Assembly: GCA_900762005.1 (NCBI GenBank)
Contig: CAAFEV010000230.1
Coordinates: 1 to 7,847 of the forward strand
Length of the DNA: 7,847 nt
Direction: 5' to 3'
Source: an uncultured Oscillospiraceae bacterium
GTDB lineage: Bacteria; Bacillota; Clostridia; Oscillospirales; Oscillospiraceae
The translations under genes and the position numbers were made by a program. Positions 1 through 6,488 of the stretch are shown piece after piece; positions within the stretch are counted from its first letter, which is position 1, and each line of letters opens with the position of its first letter. The notes below the pieces were generated by a model, which saw only the letters and a program-made list of their open reading frames with translations, did no database searches and was not told the DNA's origin.

Positions 1-123
1 GTTGTGCAGCCCACTGTGGAGCTCGGTGCCTTTGCAGGAGAGCAAATTATACAGAAAATACAAAATCCCAAGGCGAAGCCGCGGGACAGCTTTTTCTACA
101 GCGTGTTTCATAAACAGTTTTAA
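1..123 (+). CDS. LacI-family transcriptional regulator, C-terminal end (partial)
   Basis: Only the last 40 codons and the TAA stop are present; the gene begins upstream of the window. The frame opens at base 1 and reads VVQPTVELGAFAGEQIIQKI and onward. This matches the end of the periplasmic-binding-protein-like effector domain of LacI/GalR repressors, where a 'QP..ELG..A...L...I' helix follows the last beta strand. The DNA-binding helix-turn-helix is outside the window. The stop is 19 nt before the start of a PfkB-family sugar kinase on the same strand, so the repressor is probably co-transcribed with that kinase and controls sugar use. The family call rests on a short stretch but the pattern is characteristic. 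The ligand cannot be read from it. Confidence 0.72.
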   Translation, partial: VVQPTVELGAFAGEQIIQKIQNPKAKPRDSFFYSVFHKQF

Positions 124-142
124 GCTTTACAGGGGGTAGAAT

Positions 143-1117
143 ATGCTTGACATTATTGCAATCGGAGAATTGCTGATTGATATGTTTTCGCGGCAGGAGG
201 GTACACTTGCGTTCAACGGCGCGCCGGGTGGCGCACCATGCAATCTCGCGGCGCAGGCGGCAAGGCTTGGCAGCCGCGTCGCGATTATTTGCAAGCTAGG
301 GGAGGATTACTTTGGTAAGTATTTGCGTAATTACGTGCGGGAGCTTGGCATTGATGACAGTTATATCTCTTTTACCGCACAGGCCAATACAACGCTTGCT
401 TTTGTGACCCACGACGAAACAAACAACCGTGCGTTCAGCTTCTATCGCAATCCCGGCGCAGATATGCTGCTCACGCCGCAGGATTTACCGAAAGATCTGC
501 TGCTACAGGCACGCTGCGTGGCATACGGCGGAGTTGCACTTTCCGAAGAGCCTGCTCGCAGCACATTACTGTGCGCGGTATCCGGCCTTGATATGGCAAA
601 GCAAATCATTGCCTACGATCCGAATATCCGCGAAGCACTTTGGAGCGAGGGTGCACAGATTCTCCGCACGGTTACACTCGAGGGAATGCGCTACGCCAAC
701 GTGGTGAAGCTCGCGGATAATGAGCTTCGGTTTTTAATGCAAACAGAGGATTTAACGCACGGGGCTTTTTCACTGCTACAACGTTACCGGAACATACGCT
801 TTCTGGCCATTACAGCAGGTGAAGCCGGCGCGTATTTGCCCTGCGGGAATGCTCTGATTCATGTTCCCTCCTACCCGGTTTGTGTTACCGATACTACCGG
901 TGCGGGCGATTCCTTTTTCGGTGCGTTGCTGTATTGCTTTTTGCAGGAGCACTGTCTGCCATGGGAGTGCTCTCTTCAGCAGCAACTGCAGTGCGTGCGA
1001 TATGCAAATATGGCTGGCTCCTTAACGGCAACGGCAGAGGGGGCAATTCCCGCGATGCCGAATCATCAGGATATCACACAGGCATTGGCGCAAATGCTGC
1101 CGTGTGCGGCGGAGTGA
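143..1117 (+). CDS. PfkB-family carbohydrate kinase, probable fructokinase
   Basis: This 324-residue cytoplasmic sugar kinase of the ribokinase/PfkB family probably phosphorylates fructose to fructose-6-phosphate with ATP. The N-terminus IAIGELLIDMF and the motif GGAPCNLAAQAARLG (residues 29-43) are typical of fructokinases of the ScrK type. DPNIRE lies at 159-164. The second PfkB signature, DTTGAGDSFFGALL (250-263), holds the anion hole and the expected catalytic base D256. The length is normal for the family (about 310-330). The start ATG is preceded by AGGGGG at 131-136. The gene lies 19 nt after a LacI-family repressor and 6 nt before a VOC gene, which suggests a sugar operon. Fructose specificity is inferred from overall resemblance; related kinases act on ribose, KDG or nucleosides. 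No sucrose hydrolase or transporter is in the window to confirm it. Confidence 0.88.
   Translation: MLDIIAIGELLIDMFSRQEGTLAFNGAPGGAPCNLAAQAARLGSRVAIICKLGEDYFGKYLRNYVRELGIDDSYISFTAQANTTLAFVTHDETNNRAFSFYRNPGADMLLTPQDLPKDLLLQARCVAYGGVALSEEPARSTLLCAVSGLDMAKQIIAYDPNIREALWSEGAQILRTVTLEGMRYANVVKLADNELRFLMQTEDLTHGAFSLLQRYRNIRFLAITAGEAGAYLPCGNALIHVPSYPVCVTDTTGAGDSFFGALLYCFLQEHCLPWECSLQQQLQCVRYANMAGSLTATAEGAIPAMPNHQDITQALAQMLPCAAE
1111..1114 (+). promoter_or_regulatory. Ribosome binding site of the VOC gene
   Basis: GGAG lies inside the last codons of the sugar kinase gene. It is 9 nt before the ATG at 1124 and only 3 nt before the in-frame GTG at 1118. The spacing favours the ATG as the real start and suggests translational coupling to the kinase. 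Confidence 0.5.
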
Positions 1118-1123
1118 GTGCTT

Positions 1124-1939
1124 ATGGAATTACAGCGCGAGTTTTCCCTTGCTGCGCTCGGTGTTCTTGCGCAGTGCGGAGATTTGACTGCGGAGATAGC
1201 CTTCTGGTGTAACGCACTGGGCTTTTCTCTTGTGACAGAGCAGGACGGGCTGGCGGAATTGCGCAATCAAGGCCTGCGCCTGTTTCTGAGAAAAAAGAAG
1301 GATGTGCCGGCAACGGTTGCAGGCTGCTTTGCCGGTATTGAGCATATTGCGCTGCGCTCTACCGACATCGACGGGGATCTGTGCAGATGCAGCTCCGGCA
1401 TTGCAAAGTGCGGCGATTATACAAGCCCTTCCTACAACCCGAAGGTCTGGGGCAAGGGGACGCGGTACTTCAACCTTTACACACCGTCCCGGGCAGTGGT
1501 TGAAATCTGTCAGCGGATAGATGAGCCGCCCACCGCCGAGCCGTTCTCCGGCTTGTCACATATCGGTATTCCGGTTTCCGACTACGAAAAGGCGGCGGAA
1601 TTTTATCAATCGCTTGGTTTTTGCCTGAACCATGAGGTTCTCAATCAATCCGCCGAACAGGGGCGTATTCGTTGCGGAATCTTTGATGCCCCGCCCCTCT
1701 GCCTGGAGCTTTATCAGTTTTTGGATGCAGAAAAACCTGCCTTTGAGCCGAATCCCTTTTATTACGGACTGCTCTTGCATTGCAGAGAGTTGAAACGGCT
1801 GCACGGAATTCTTTGCAAAGGGTACGAGCAGGTATCCCCTTTGCGCAGTACGGCTGACGGACAGCAAATGTGTACGCTTACTGCGCCTGACGGGGTTTGC
1901 ATTGTTTTTACGCAAGCGGATAGCTTTCAACAGATTTAA
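1124..1939 (+). CDS. Tandem VOC-fold (glyoxalase/dioxygenase superfamily) protein
   Basis: The 271-residue product has two vicinal-oxygen-chelate modules, at about residues 8-130 and 143-264. The second is the clearer: SHIGIPVSDYEKAAEFYQSLGF (145-166) is a classic VOC first strand and helix, followed by CLELYQF (193-199) and LLLHCREL (217-224). The first shows AEIAFWCNALGF (23-34), EHIALRSTDID (73-83) and a closing VVEICQR strand. Possible metal ligands are H74, E128, H146, E195 and H219, but the set is irregular and catalysis is not certain. A GTG at 1118 is in frame, but the GGAG at 1111-1114 is only 3 nt from it and 9 nt from the ATG at 1124, so I chose the ATG. The gene follows the kinase after 6 nt and is surely co-transcribed. 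Its substrate is unknown. Detoxification of a reactive sugar by-product such as methylglyoxal is only a guess from context. Confidence 0.8.
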   Translation: MELQREFSLAALGVLAQCGDLTAEIAFWCNALGFSLVTEQDGLAELRNQGLRLFLRKKKDVPATVAGCFAGIEHIALRSTDIDGDLCRCSSGIAKCGDYTSPSYNPKVWGKGTRYFNLYTPSRAVVEICQRIDEPPTAEPFSGLSHIGIPVSDYEKAAEFYQSLGFCLNHEVLNQSAEQGRIRCGIFDAPPLCLELYQFLDAEKPAFEPNPFYYGLLLHCRELKRLHGILCKGYEQVSPLRSTADGQQMCTLTAPDGVCIVFTQADSFQQI

Positions 1940-1950
1940 CGGATACAGTG

Positions 1951-1994
1951 TAAAAAACGGGGAGGAAGCCGCGAACTTCGCGGTTTCCTCCCCG
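1951..1994 (-). terminator. Rho-independent terminator of the rnf-HAD operon
   Basis: The hairpin spans 1958-1994, with two 18-nt arms around a central C. The arms pair fully except for one G-T wobble, and the stem is GC-rich (CGGGGAGGAA at its base). Read on the minus strand, the stem is followed at once by TTTTTT (1957-1952), a standard intrinsic terminator 28 nt past the stop of the HAD gene. Read on the plus strand, the hairpin is followed by GAGATTCC with no T-tract, so termination of the convergent kinase/VOC transcript would be weaker or would rely on the hairpin alone. Confidence 0.9.
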
Positions 1995-2022
1995 AGATTC
2001 CTATGGAAATAAATATCTGCAG

Positions 2023-2877
2023 CTAAACAAGCAGCTTGTCCAACTGCGCAATCGCGGCGGCAACGGCACCCTCAGCGCAGGGAACGGTCTGCCGCAGCCC
2101 CGGAATGTGTGTTATTTCCGGGTCGCAGTCCGACGGCGCAAAGGCGTAATCTGCAGCGGCAAGCATTTGCGCGTCGTTCGGCGCATCGCCCGCGCAGACG
2201 AGAGTTGACCGTCCGAGTCGGCGGGCAAGCTCCCGCGCCGAGTCTCCCTTGTTGAACCCGACAGCACCGATTTCCAGCAGACGCGGCATGGAGCGTACAA
2301 GATAACACGTCCCGCCGCAAATCGGCTGCAAAGCCGCAGTCAGTTGTTTCATATACTGCGCGACCGCAGGGGGTGTTGCGTTCGGCGTTTCCGTGCTGAA
2401 CAGTCCGCCTGCCGGCATGGTGAACACGAGCTTCATCCAAGGCAGCGGCGGCAAGCCGTCGACATAGGCCGGCTCAATGCTCTGAGAGCGCAGGAAAGCG
2501 TTGCGCGCTTCGCAGTCACCGTAGGGATAATGTCCGTCTAAGGTCTGTATCTCCGCGCCGACTGCGGCATCAAAGCGAAAAGCGGCAGCTAATATTTCCG
2601 GGGCAAGGTCGGGCAGCGGATGTGCATAAAGCAGCTCCTGCGTCCGGTAGTCGTAGCAGGCGGCACCGTTAAAGCATAGGCAGGGCGCGTTGACCGGAAG
2701 CTGCGCCACGCGGGAGCGCAACAGCCGCATACTGCGGCCGCTTGCCACGGAAAACAATCCGCCGTTGTCAGTGAAATAGTGAATTGCCTCTAAGTTTGCT
2801 GCCGGAACCGAGTCGTCATAGCCGCTCAGCGTGTGGTCAAAATCGCAGGCAAATAAAAGTTCAGAGAATTTTCCCAT
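2023..2877 (-). CDS. HAD-superfamily hydrolase, Cof-type (IIB) phosphatase
   Basis: The 284-residue cytoplasmic phosphatase has all four HAD motifs: DFDHTL (12-17, nucleophile D12 and acid D14), SVASGRS (43-49), K210 in GFNKGDSARELARRLG, and GDAPND (230-235) for Mg2+. The cap between motifs II and III fits the Cof/IIB type, whose members hydrolyse sugar phosphates, nucleotides or flavin-related phosphates. The substrate cannot be read from sequence. The open frame extends upstream to 2985, but that extension overlaps the end of rnfB and encodes no HAD-like sequence, and MGKFSELLFACDFDHTL is the normal family start, so I place the start at 2877. The gene begins 5 nt after the rnfB stop without a good ribosome binding site, so it probably depends on translational coupling. 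It is the last gene before the terminator. It is not a known Rnf component. Confidence 0.88.
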   Translation of the reverse strand: MGKFSELLFACDFDHTLSGYDDSVPAANLEAIHYFTDNGGLFSVASGRSMRLLRSRVAQLPVNAPCLCFNGAACYDYRTQELLYAHPLPDLAPEILAAAFRFDAAVGAEIQTLDGHYPYGDCEARNAFLRSQSIEPAYVDGLPPLPWMKLVFTMPAGGLFSTETPNATPPAVAQYMKQLTAALQPICGGTCYLVRSMPRLLEIGAVGFNKGDSARELARRLGRSTLVCAGDAPNDAQMLAAADYAFAPSDCDPEITHIPGLRQTVPCAEGAVAAAIAQLDKLLV

Positions 2878-2882
2878 GGCAA

Positions 2883-3710
2883 TCAGTGTACCTGCGCGGG
2901 TACCGCATCCATATCGGTGCGCAGGTTTGAGTCGGAAATCAAGTGTCGGGGGCAGATTGCCGCGCATTTGCCGCAGGACACACATTTGTCATAATCGATG
3001 GTTGCGAGATTGTTCACCACATGGATTGCGCCGTATTCGCAGTTACGTTCGCAAAGATGGCAGCCGATACAGCCGATGCTGCAAACATGCCGCGTATTTG
3101 CGCCGCGATCGCGGTTGGAACAGGCGATAACGATGTCCGTGTGGTAGGTAACAGGAACGATGACCCTGCGCGGGCAGGCGTCTACGCACTGCATACAGCC
3201 CGTGCATTTTTCTGCGTCGATTCTCGCAACACCGTTTACCACGGAAATTGCACCGAATTTACAGACCGAGACGCACGAGCCGAAGCCGAGACAGCCGTTC
3301 GGACAGGCGGACGGGCCGTTTCCGGCAACTAAAAACGCACTTTGACAGTCATGAATGCCCTGATAAACGCCCTTTTGCAGGTGGTTTTCGCCGCAGCACT
3401 TCACCATGGCGACCTTGCGCTCAACCGCGACCTGCTCCACGCCCATGATGGCGGCCATTTTGCCCGCGGCGTCAGGGCCGCCGGCAGCGCAGAGACCGAT
3501 GTCGGCTTTTCCCTCCAGCACTGCCTGTGCGTATGCCTGACAGCCTGCAAAGCCGCAGCCGCCGCAGTTTGCGCCGGGGAGTGCATCAACCAGCACGGGC
3601 AGACGTTCGTCTGTTTTCACCGCGAAAATTTTCGAGGCAAACGCCAGAATTCCACCGAACACCGCACCGAGCACGCCAAGCACGAGGACGGCATATAGAA
3701 TTTCCTTCAT
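2883..3710 (-). CDS. rnfB: Rnf complex subunit RnfB (ferredoxin-accepting iron-sulfur protein)
   Basis: RnfB of the Rnf ferredoxin:NAD+ oxidoreductase takes electrons from reduced ferredoxin at the cytoplasmic face. The 275 residues start with one membrane anchor (about 4-26). The typical N-terminal [4Fe-4S] domain follows, with NCGGCGFAGC (C49, C52, C57) and C74. After that come C105/C106, C122, C136-x3-C140-x5-C146-x3-C150, and three ferredoxin-type groups: C169/172/175/179, C214/217/220/224 and C243/246/249/253. In total there are 25 cysteines, enough for about five [4Fe-4S] clusters and possibly one more. This is the long clostridial form, larger than the proteobacterial RnfB of about 190 residues. 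The start is well set: AAGGAGG lies 7 nt upstream and overlaps the rnfA stop. It is the last rnf gene, with the HAD gene directly behind it. Confidence 0.96.
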   Translation of the reverse strand: MKEILYAVLVLGVLGAVFGGILAFASKIFAVKTDERLPVLVDALPGANCGGCGFAGCQAYAQAVLEGKADIGLCAAGGPDAAGKMAAIMGVEQVAVERKVAMVKCCGENHLQKGVYQGIHDCQSAFLVAGNGPSACPNGCLGFGSCVSVCKFGAISVVNGVARIDAEKCTGCMQCVDACPRRVIVPVTYHTDIVIACSNRDRGANTRHVCSIGCIGCHLCERNCEYGAIHVVNNLATIDYDKCVSCGKCAAICPRHLISDSNLRTDMDAVPAQVH

Positions 3711-3717
3711 TGTCCGT

Positions 3718-3724
3718 CCTCCTT
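3718..3724 (-). promoter_or_regulatory. rnfB ribosome binding site overlapping the rnfA stop codon
   Basis: On the minus strand the bases read TAAGGAGG, in which TAA (3725-3723) is the rnfA stop and AAGGAGG (3724-3718) is a near-ideal Shine-Dalgarno 7 nt before the rnfB ATG. A ribosome ending on rnfA sits on the rnfB initiation site, so translation of the two should be coupled. This is the only rnf junction without a coding overlap. Confidence 0.75.
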
Positions 3725-4313
3725 AAAAGACCTTGAAACCGGAAAAGCCCATAAAGGACAGTGCCAGCAGTCCTGCGGCAAGCAACGCCAAGGGGAAGCC
3801 GCGAAACGCCTTCGGGCAGTCGCAGTCCTCCAGACGCTCACGCACCGAGGAAAAGAGTAAAATCGCAACTGTAAAGCCCACGCCGCCCATGATGCCGTAA
3901 ACCAGCGATTCGATAAAGGAATAGGCGTTCTGAATGTTGAGCAGAGCCACGCCGAGCACGGCGCAGTTTGTGGTAATCAGCGGCAGATAGATGCCGAGTG
4001 CCTGATAGAGCGACGGCACGGCTTTTTGCAAAAACATCTCGACGAATTGCACCAGCGCGGCAATGACCAGAATAAACACAACGGTCTGCATATACTCCAA
4101 GTCCAGCGAGACAAGCAGGAACTCGTTGACCGCCCACGTTGCTGCCGAGGCAATACCCATGACGAAAACAACTGCCACGCCCATACCGAGCGCGGTGTCA
4201 AATTTCTTGGAAACACCCATGAACGGGCAGATGCCGAGAAATTTCACAAGAATGAAGTTCTCCGCTAAAATCGCGCTCAGCGAGATGGAGAACAGGGAAA
4301 GCAAAACACTCAT
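3723..4313 (-). CDS. rnfA: Rnf complex membrane subunit RnfA
   Basis: RnfA is an integral membrane subunit of the Rnf complex, homologous to NqrE and to its partner RnfE. It has 196 residues, the usual length, in about six hydrophobic segments with the conserved start LLSLFSISLSAILAENFILV. C29 in LGICPFMGV and C117 in TTNCAVLGVALL are the two cysteines that, together with two from RnfE, hold a [2Fe-2S] cluster in the middle of the membrane in known Rnf/Nqr structures. That cluster carries electrons between the cytoplasmic and outer sides. The start ATG overlaps the rnfE stop by 4 nt and is preceded by a perfect AAGGAGGT (4327-4320) with a 6-nt spacer, the strongest initiation site I see in the operon. 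Twelve nucleotides separate it from rnfB. Confidence 0.96.
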   Translation of the reverse strand: MSVLLSLFSISLSAILAENFILVKFLGICPFMGVSKKFDTALGMGVAVVFVMGIASAATWAVNEFLLVSLDLEYMQTVVFILVIAALVQFVEMFLQKAVPSLYQALGIYLPLITTNCAVLGVALLNIQNAYSFIESLVYGIMGGVGFTVAILLFSSVRERLEDCDCPKAFRGFPLALLAAGLLALSFMGFSGFKVF

Positions 4314-4960
4314 TGCGCTACCTCCTTCCGCTCCCGCTTTGCCTGCTTATCGGCAAGACGGCTGTTGAGCCACTGGGAGAAGGCAATCAGACAGGCGAGC
4401 GTCAGAAAGCCGCCGACCGGCAGGATAATCAGCAGCGCGGGGTATTGCTCCGGCAGAATGCGGATGCCGTCCGCACTGAGCACGCCCTTGCCGAAGGTGC
4501 CGCTGCCGAGCAGCTCCCGCACGATGCACATAATCACGAGCGCGGCGGTGTAGCCGATGCCCTGTGTCAGACCGTCAACCGCCGAGGCGGCAACGCCGTG
4601 CTTGGAGGCAAAGGCTTCGGCTCTGCCGAGAATGATGCAGTTGACGACAATCAGCGGAATAAACACGCCGAGACTGTTCGACAGCGCGGGCAGATAAGCC
4701 TTGAGCAGTAAATCCACCATTGTGACAAAGCCCGCGATAATCACGATAAACGCGGCAATGCGGATTTTATCGGGAATGACCTTGCGCAGCAGGGAGATGA
4801 CGACATTCGAGCAAATCAAAATTAATGTGACGGAAATGCCCATGCCGAGACCGTTGAACAGCGTGGTCGTGATTGCCATGGTTGAGCACATTCCAAGAAG
4901 CTGCGCAAGCACGGGATTGTTGGTCAGAACGCCCTCGCACAGTTGCTTTTTAAAGTTCAT
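4310..4960 (-). CDS. rnfE: Rnf complex membrane subunit RnfE
   Basis: RnfE is a 216-residue membrane subunit, homologous to NqrD and paralogous to RnfA, with which it forms an inverted pair in the membrane. It has the family landmarks NNPVLAQLLGMCSTMA (14-29), with C25, and VVNCIILGRAEAFA (105-118), with C108. These are the two RnfE ligands for the [2Fe-2S] cluster shared with RnfA. About six membrane helices can be traced. VRELLGSGTFGKGV (147-160) is a conserved loop, and the charged tail ADKQAKRERKE is probably cytoplasmic. The ATG overlaps the rnfG stop by 4 nt and has AAGGGGGT about 6 nt upstream. The end overlaps the rnfA start by 4 nt. Confidence 0.96.
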   Translation of the reverse strand: MNFKKQLCEGVLTNNPVLAQLLGMCSTMAITTTLFNGLGMGISVTLILICSNVVISLLRKVIPDKIRIAAFIVIIAGFVTMVDLLLKAYLPALSNSLGVFIPLIVVNCIILGRAEAFASKHGVAASAVDGLTQGIGYTAALVIMCIVRELLGSGTFGKGVLSADGIRILPEQYPALLIILPVGGFLTLACLIAFSQWLNSRLADKQAKRERKEVAQ

Positions 4961-5484
4961 TTGCGCACCCCCTTCACGAAATCCAGTGCCAGATTGACCC
5001 CGTCGGTCACGGCGCGGCTGGTTACGGTTGCGCCGGTCAATGCTTCAATTTCACCGCCGTCCTTGTTCACGGAAAGCGTACCGGTCGCACCGATATACTG
5101 CGCACGGAATTCCTCGCGGGTGCAGTTTGCACCGAGTGAGGCGGTTTCCGCGTGGGAAATGATGCTTACTCCTGTGACGTGCAGGTTGTTGTCAATGCCG
5201 ACCATCATGTCGATTGCACCGCCGAAGCCGCCTGCCGCAACGCGCACCACATAGCCGGCGTCCTTTGCCAGATATGCGGCGGTGATTCCATCTGCCTGTG
5301 CAGGCAGTTCCTCGTAGTGCTCCGCCGGAAGTACCTCGCGCATGGCAGCCTCCGCCTTCTGGCGGGTGCCCTCGGCAATTTTGTCCTTTGTCAGGCTGTT
5401 GGTCAGCGCAAGCAGGGCGGCAACCACTGTCGTAATCAGCAGCAGCATCAGTGTCAGGCGCAGAATGTATTTCGTGCTTTTCAC
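4957..5484 (-). CDS. rnfG: Rnf complex subunit RnfG (covalent FMN protein)
   Basis: RnfG carries a covalently bound FMN on the outer side of the membrane and is homologous to NqrC. The 175 residues have one N-terminal membrane anchor (about 7-27) followed by an FMN-binding domain. The flavinylation motif is EALTGATVTS (147-156), with T153 the expected FMN-linked threonine by analogy to the family motif Dxx[S/T]GAT. Here the leading acidic residue is Glu, not the more usual Asp. The start is a GTG at 5484 that overlaps the rnfD stop as GTGA, behind a modest GGTGAGG. The next methionine (residue 13) would cut the membrane anchor, so I keep the GTG. FMN is attached by ApbE, which is not encoded here. 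Confidence 0.95.
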   Translation of the reverse strand: MKSTKYILRLTLMLLLITTVVAALLALTNSLTKDKIAEGTRQKAEAAMREVLPAEHYEELPAQADGITAAYLAKDAGYVVRVAAGGFGGAIDMMVGIDNNLHVTGVSIISHAETASLGANCTREEFRAQYIGATGTLSVNKDGGEIEALTGATVTSRAVTDGVNLALDFVKGVRK

Positions 5485-6488
5485 GCAGCCTCACCGCCCT
5501 TCTTCGTCTCCTTGCGGGTGCCGAAGCGTTTGGGAATGCCGATTTTATCGAAGAAGCCGACGCAACAGTTCATAATCAGAATGGCATAGCTCACGCCCTC
5601 AACATACGAGCCGAAATAGCGCAGCAGAACGGTCAGCACGCCGCAGCCGATGCCGAAGACAATCTGTCCGCCGTGCGTAACCGGAGAGGTCGTGTAGTCG
5701 GTTGCCATGAAAATCGCGCCGAGCAGCAGACCACCGGAGAGCAGTTGGCAGAGCATCCAGTCCAAGGCGTTGTTGCCACGCGGGAACAGAAGGGTCAGCA
5801 CGGCAACCGTCAGCAGATAGGGCAGGGGAATGCGTAGCGTAATCACGCGCCGCAGCAGCAGATACAGCCCGCCGATGAGCAGCAGCAGGGCTGAGGTTTC
5901 ACCCATGGAGCCGCCGATGTTGCCGAGAAAGAGGTCGAGAAGGCTCGCGTTCGGCAGGGAGCTTGCGTGCAATGCCTGCATCGGGGTTGCCGAGGTCAGC
6001 GCGTCAAGCGCGGTCGGCGTGGCAAAGGCGGAAACCGCCGTGCCGGGGCGCACCCAGTTGCCGGACATCAGCGAGGGCCAACTGAACAGAAAGGCACGCG
6101 CCGCCAAGGCCGGGTTGACAATGTTCATGCCGATGCCGCCAAAGAGCTGTTTTACCAGAACAATGGCGAAAAAGTCACCGAGAATAACGGTCCAGAAGGG
6201 CAGCGTGACCGGGCAGATAAAGGCAATCAGCATTCCCGTCACAACGCACGACCAGTCGGATACGGTGCAGTCCTTTTTCATGAGCCTGCGGTAGCCCCAC
6301 TCAAAGAGCAGGCAGGCAGCCACGGAGACGACGCTCAGCGTCAGCGCGCGCCAGCCGAAGAACCGGATTGCGCCGCCCAACGCGGGTAAAAGCGCGATAC
6401 AGACATCGCGCATCAGCACTGCGGTGGAGTTCTTGCTGTGTACGTGCGGCGAGGACGAGATGGTTAAGTTCAAGGAAGAATGCTTCAT
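5481..6488 (-). CDS. rnfD: Rnf complex membrane subunit RnfD (covalent FMN protein)
   Basis: RnfD is a 335-residue membrane subunit homologous to NqrB, with about nine or ten hydrophobic segments. The cytoplasmic N-terminus SSSPHVHSKNST is typical. Conserved signatures include GGIGMNIVNPALAARAFLF (117-135) and FMATDYTTSPVT (260-271). The covalent FMN site is DALTSATPM (162-170), with T168 the expected acceptor; the family often has SGATP, so Ser at 166 takes the place of Gly. In Rnf and Nqr structures this subunit helps form the ion path, so it is part of the Na+ or H+ export machinery, but the ion cannot be told from sequence by eye. AAGGAGG stands 7 nt before the ATG, which overlaps the rnfC stop by 4 nt. 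The end overlaps rnfG by 4 nt. Confidence 0.96.
   Translation of the reverse strand: MKHSSLNLTISSSPHVHSKNSTAVLMRDVCIALLPALGGAIRFFGWRALTLSVVSVAACLLFEWGYRRLMKKDCTVSDWSCVVTGMLIAFICPVTLPFWTVILGDFFAIVLVKQLFGGIGMNIVNPALAARAFLFSWPSLMSGNWVRPGTAVSAFATPTALDALTSATPMQALHASSLPNASLLDLFLGNIGGSMGETSALLLLIGGLYLLLRRVITLRIPLPYLLTVAVLTLLFPRGNNALDWMLCQLLSGGLLLGAIFMATDYTTSPVTHGGQIVFGIGCGVLTVLLRYFGSYVEGVSYAILIMNCCVGFFDKIGIPKRFGTRKETKKGGEAA

Noticed and set aside
1118..1123. GTG at 1118 as the start of the VOC gene
   Set aside because: It is only 3 nt from the GGAG ribosome binding site and adds just two residues. The ATG at 1124 has normal spacing. The choice has little effect on the product.
2878..2985. A 36-codon N-terminal extension of the HAD gene that overlaps the end of rnfB
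   Set aside because: The extension overlaps conserved RnfB coding sequence in another frame, encodes no HAD-like residues, and the family normally starts a few residues before the DxD motif, as MGKFSELLFACDFD does.
2943..3698. Open frames of about 100-130 codons on the plus strand opposite rnfB
   Set aside because: They lie fully antisense to a well-conserved Cys-rich gene, have no good ribosome binding sites or recognisable domains, and are expected by chance in GC-rich coding DNA.
5451..6389. Open frames of 128-154 codons on the plus strand opposite rnfD
   Set aside because: Their translations look like composition-driven shadows (rich in Arg, Ala, Gln or Ser), with no motif. RnfD on the other strand accounts for the sequence.
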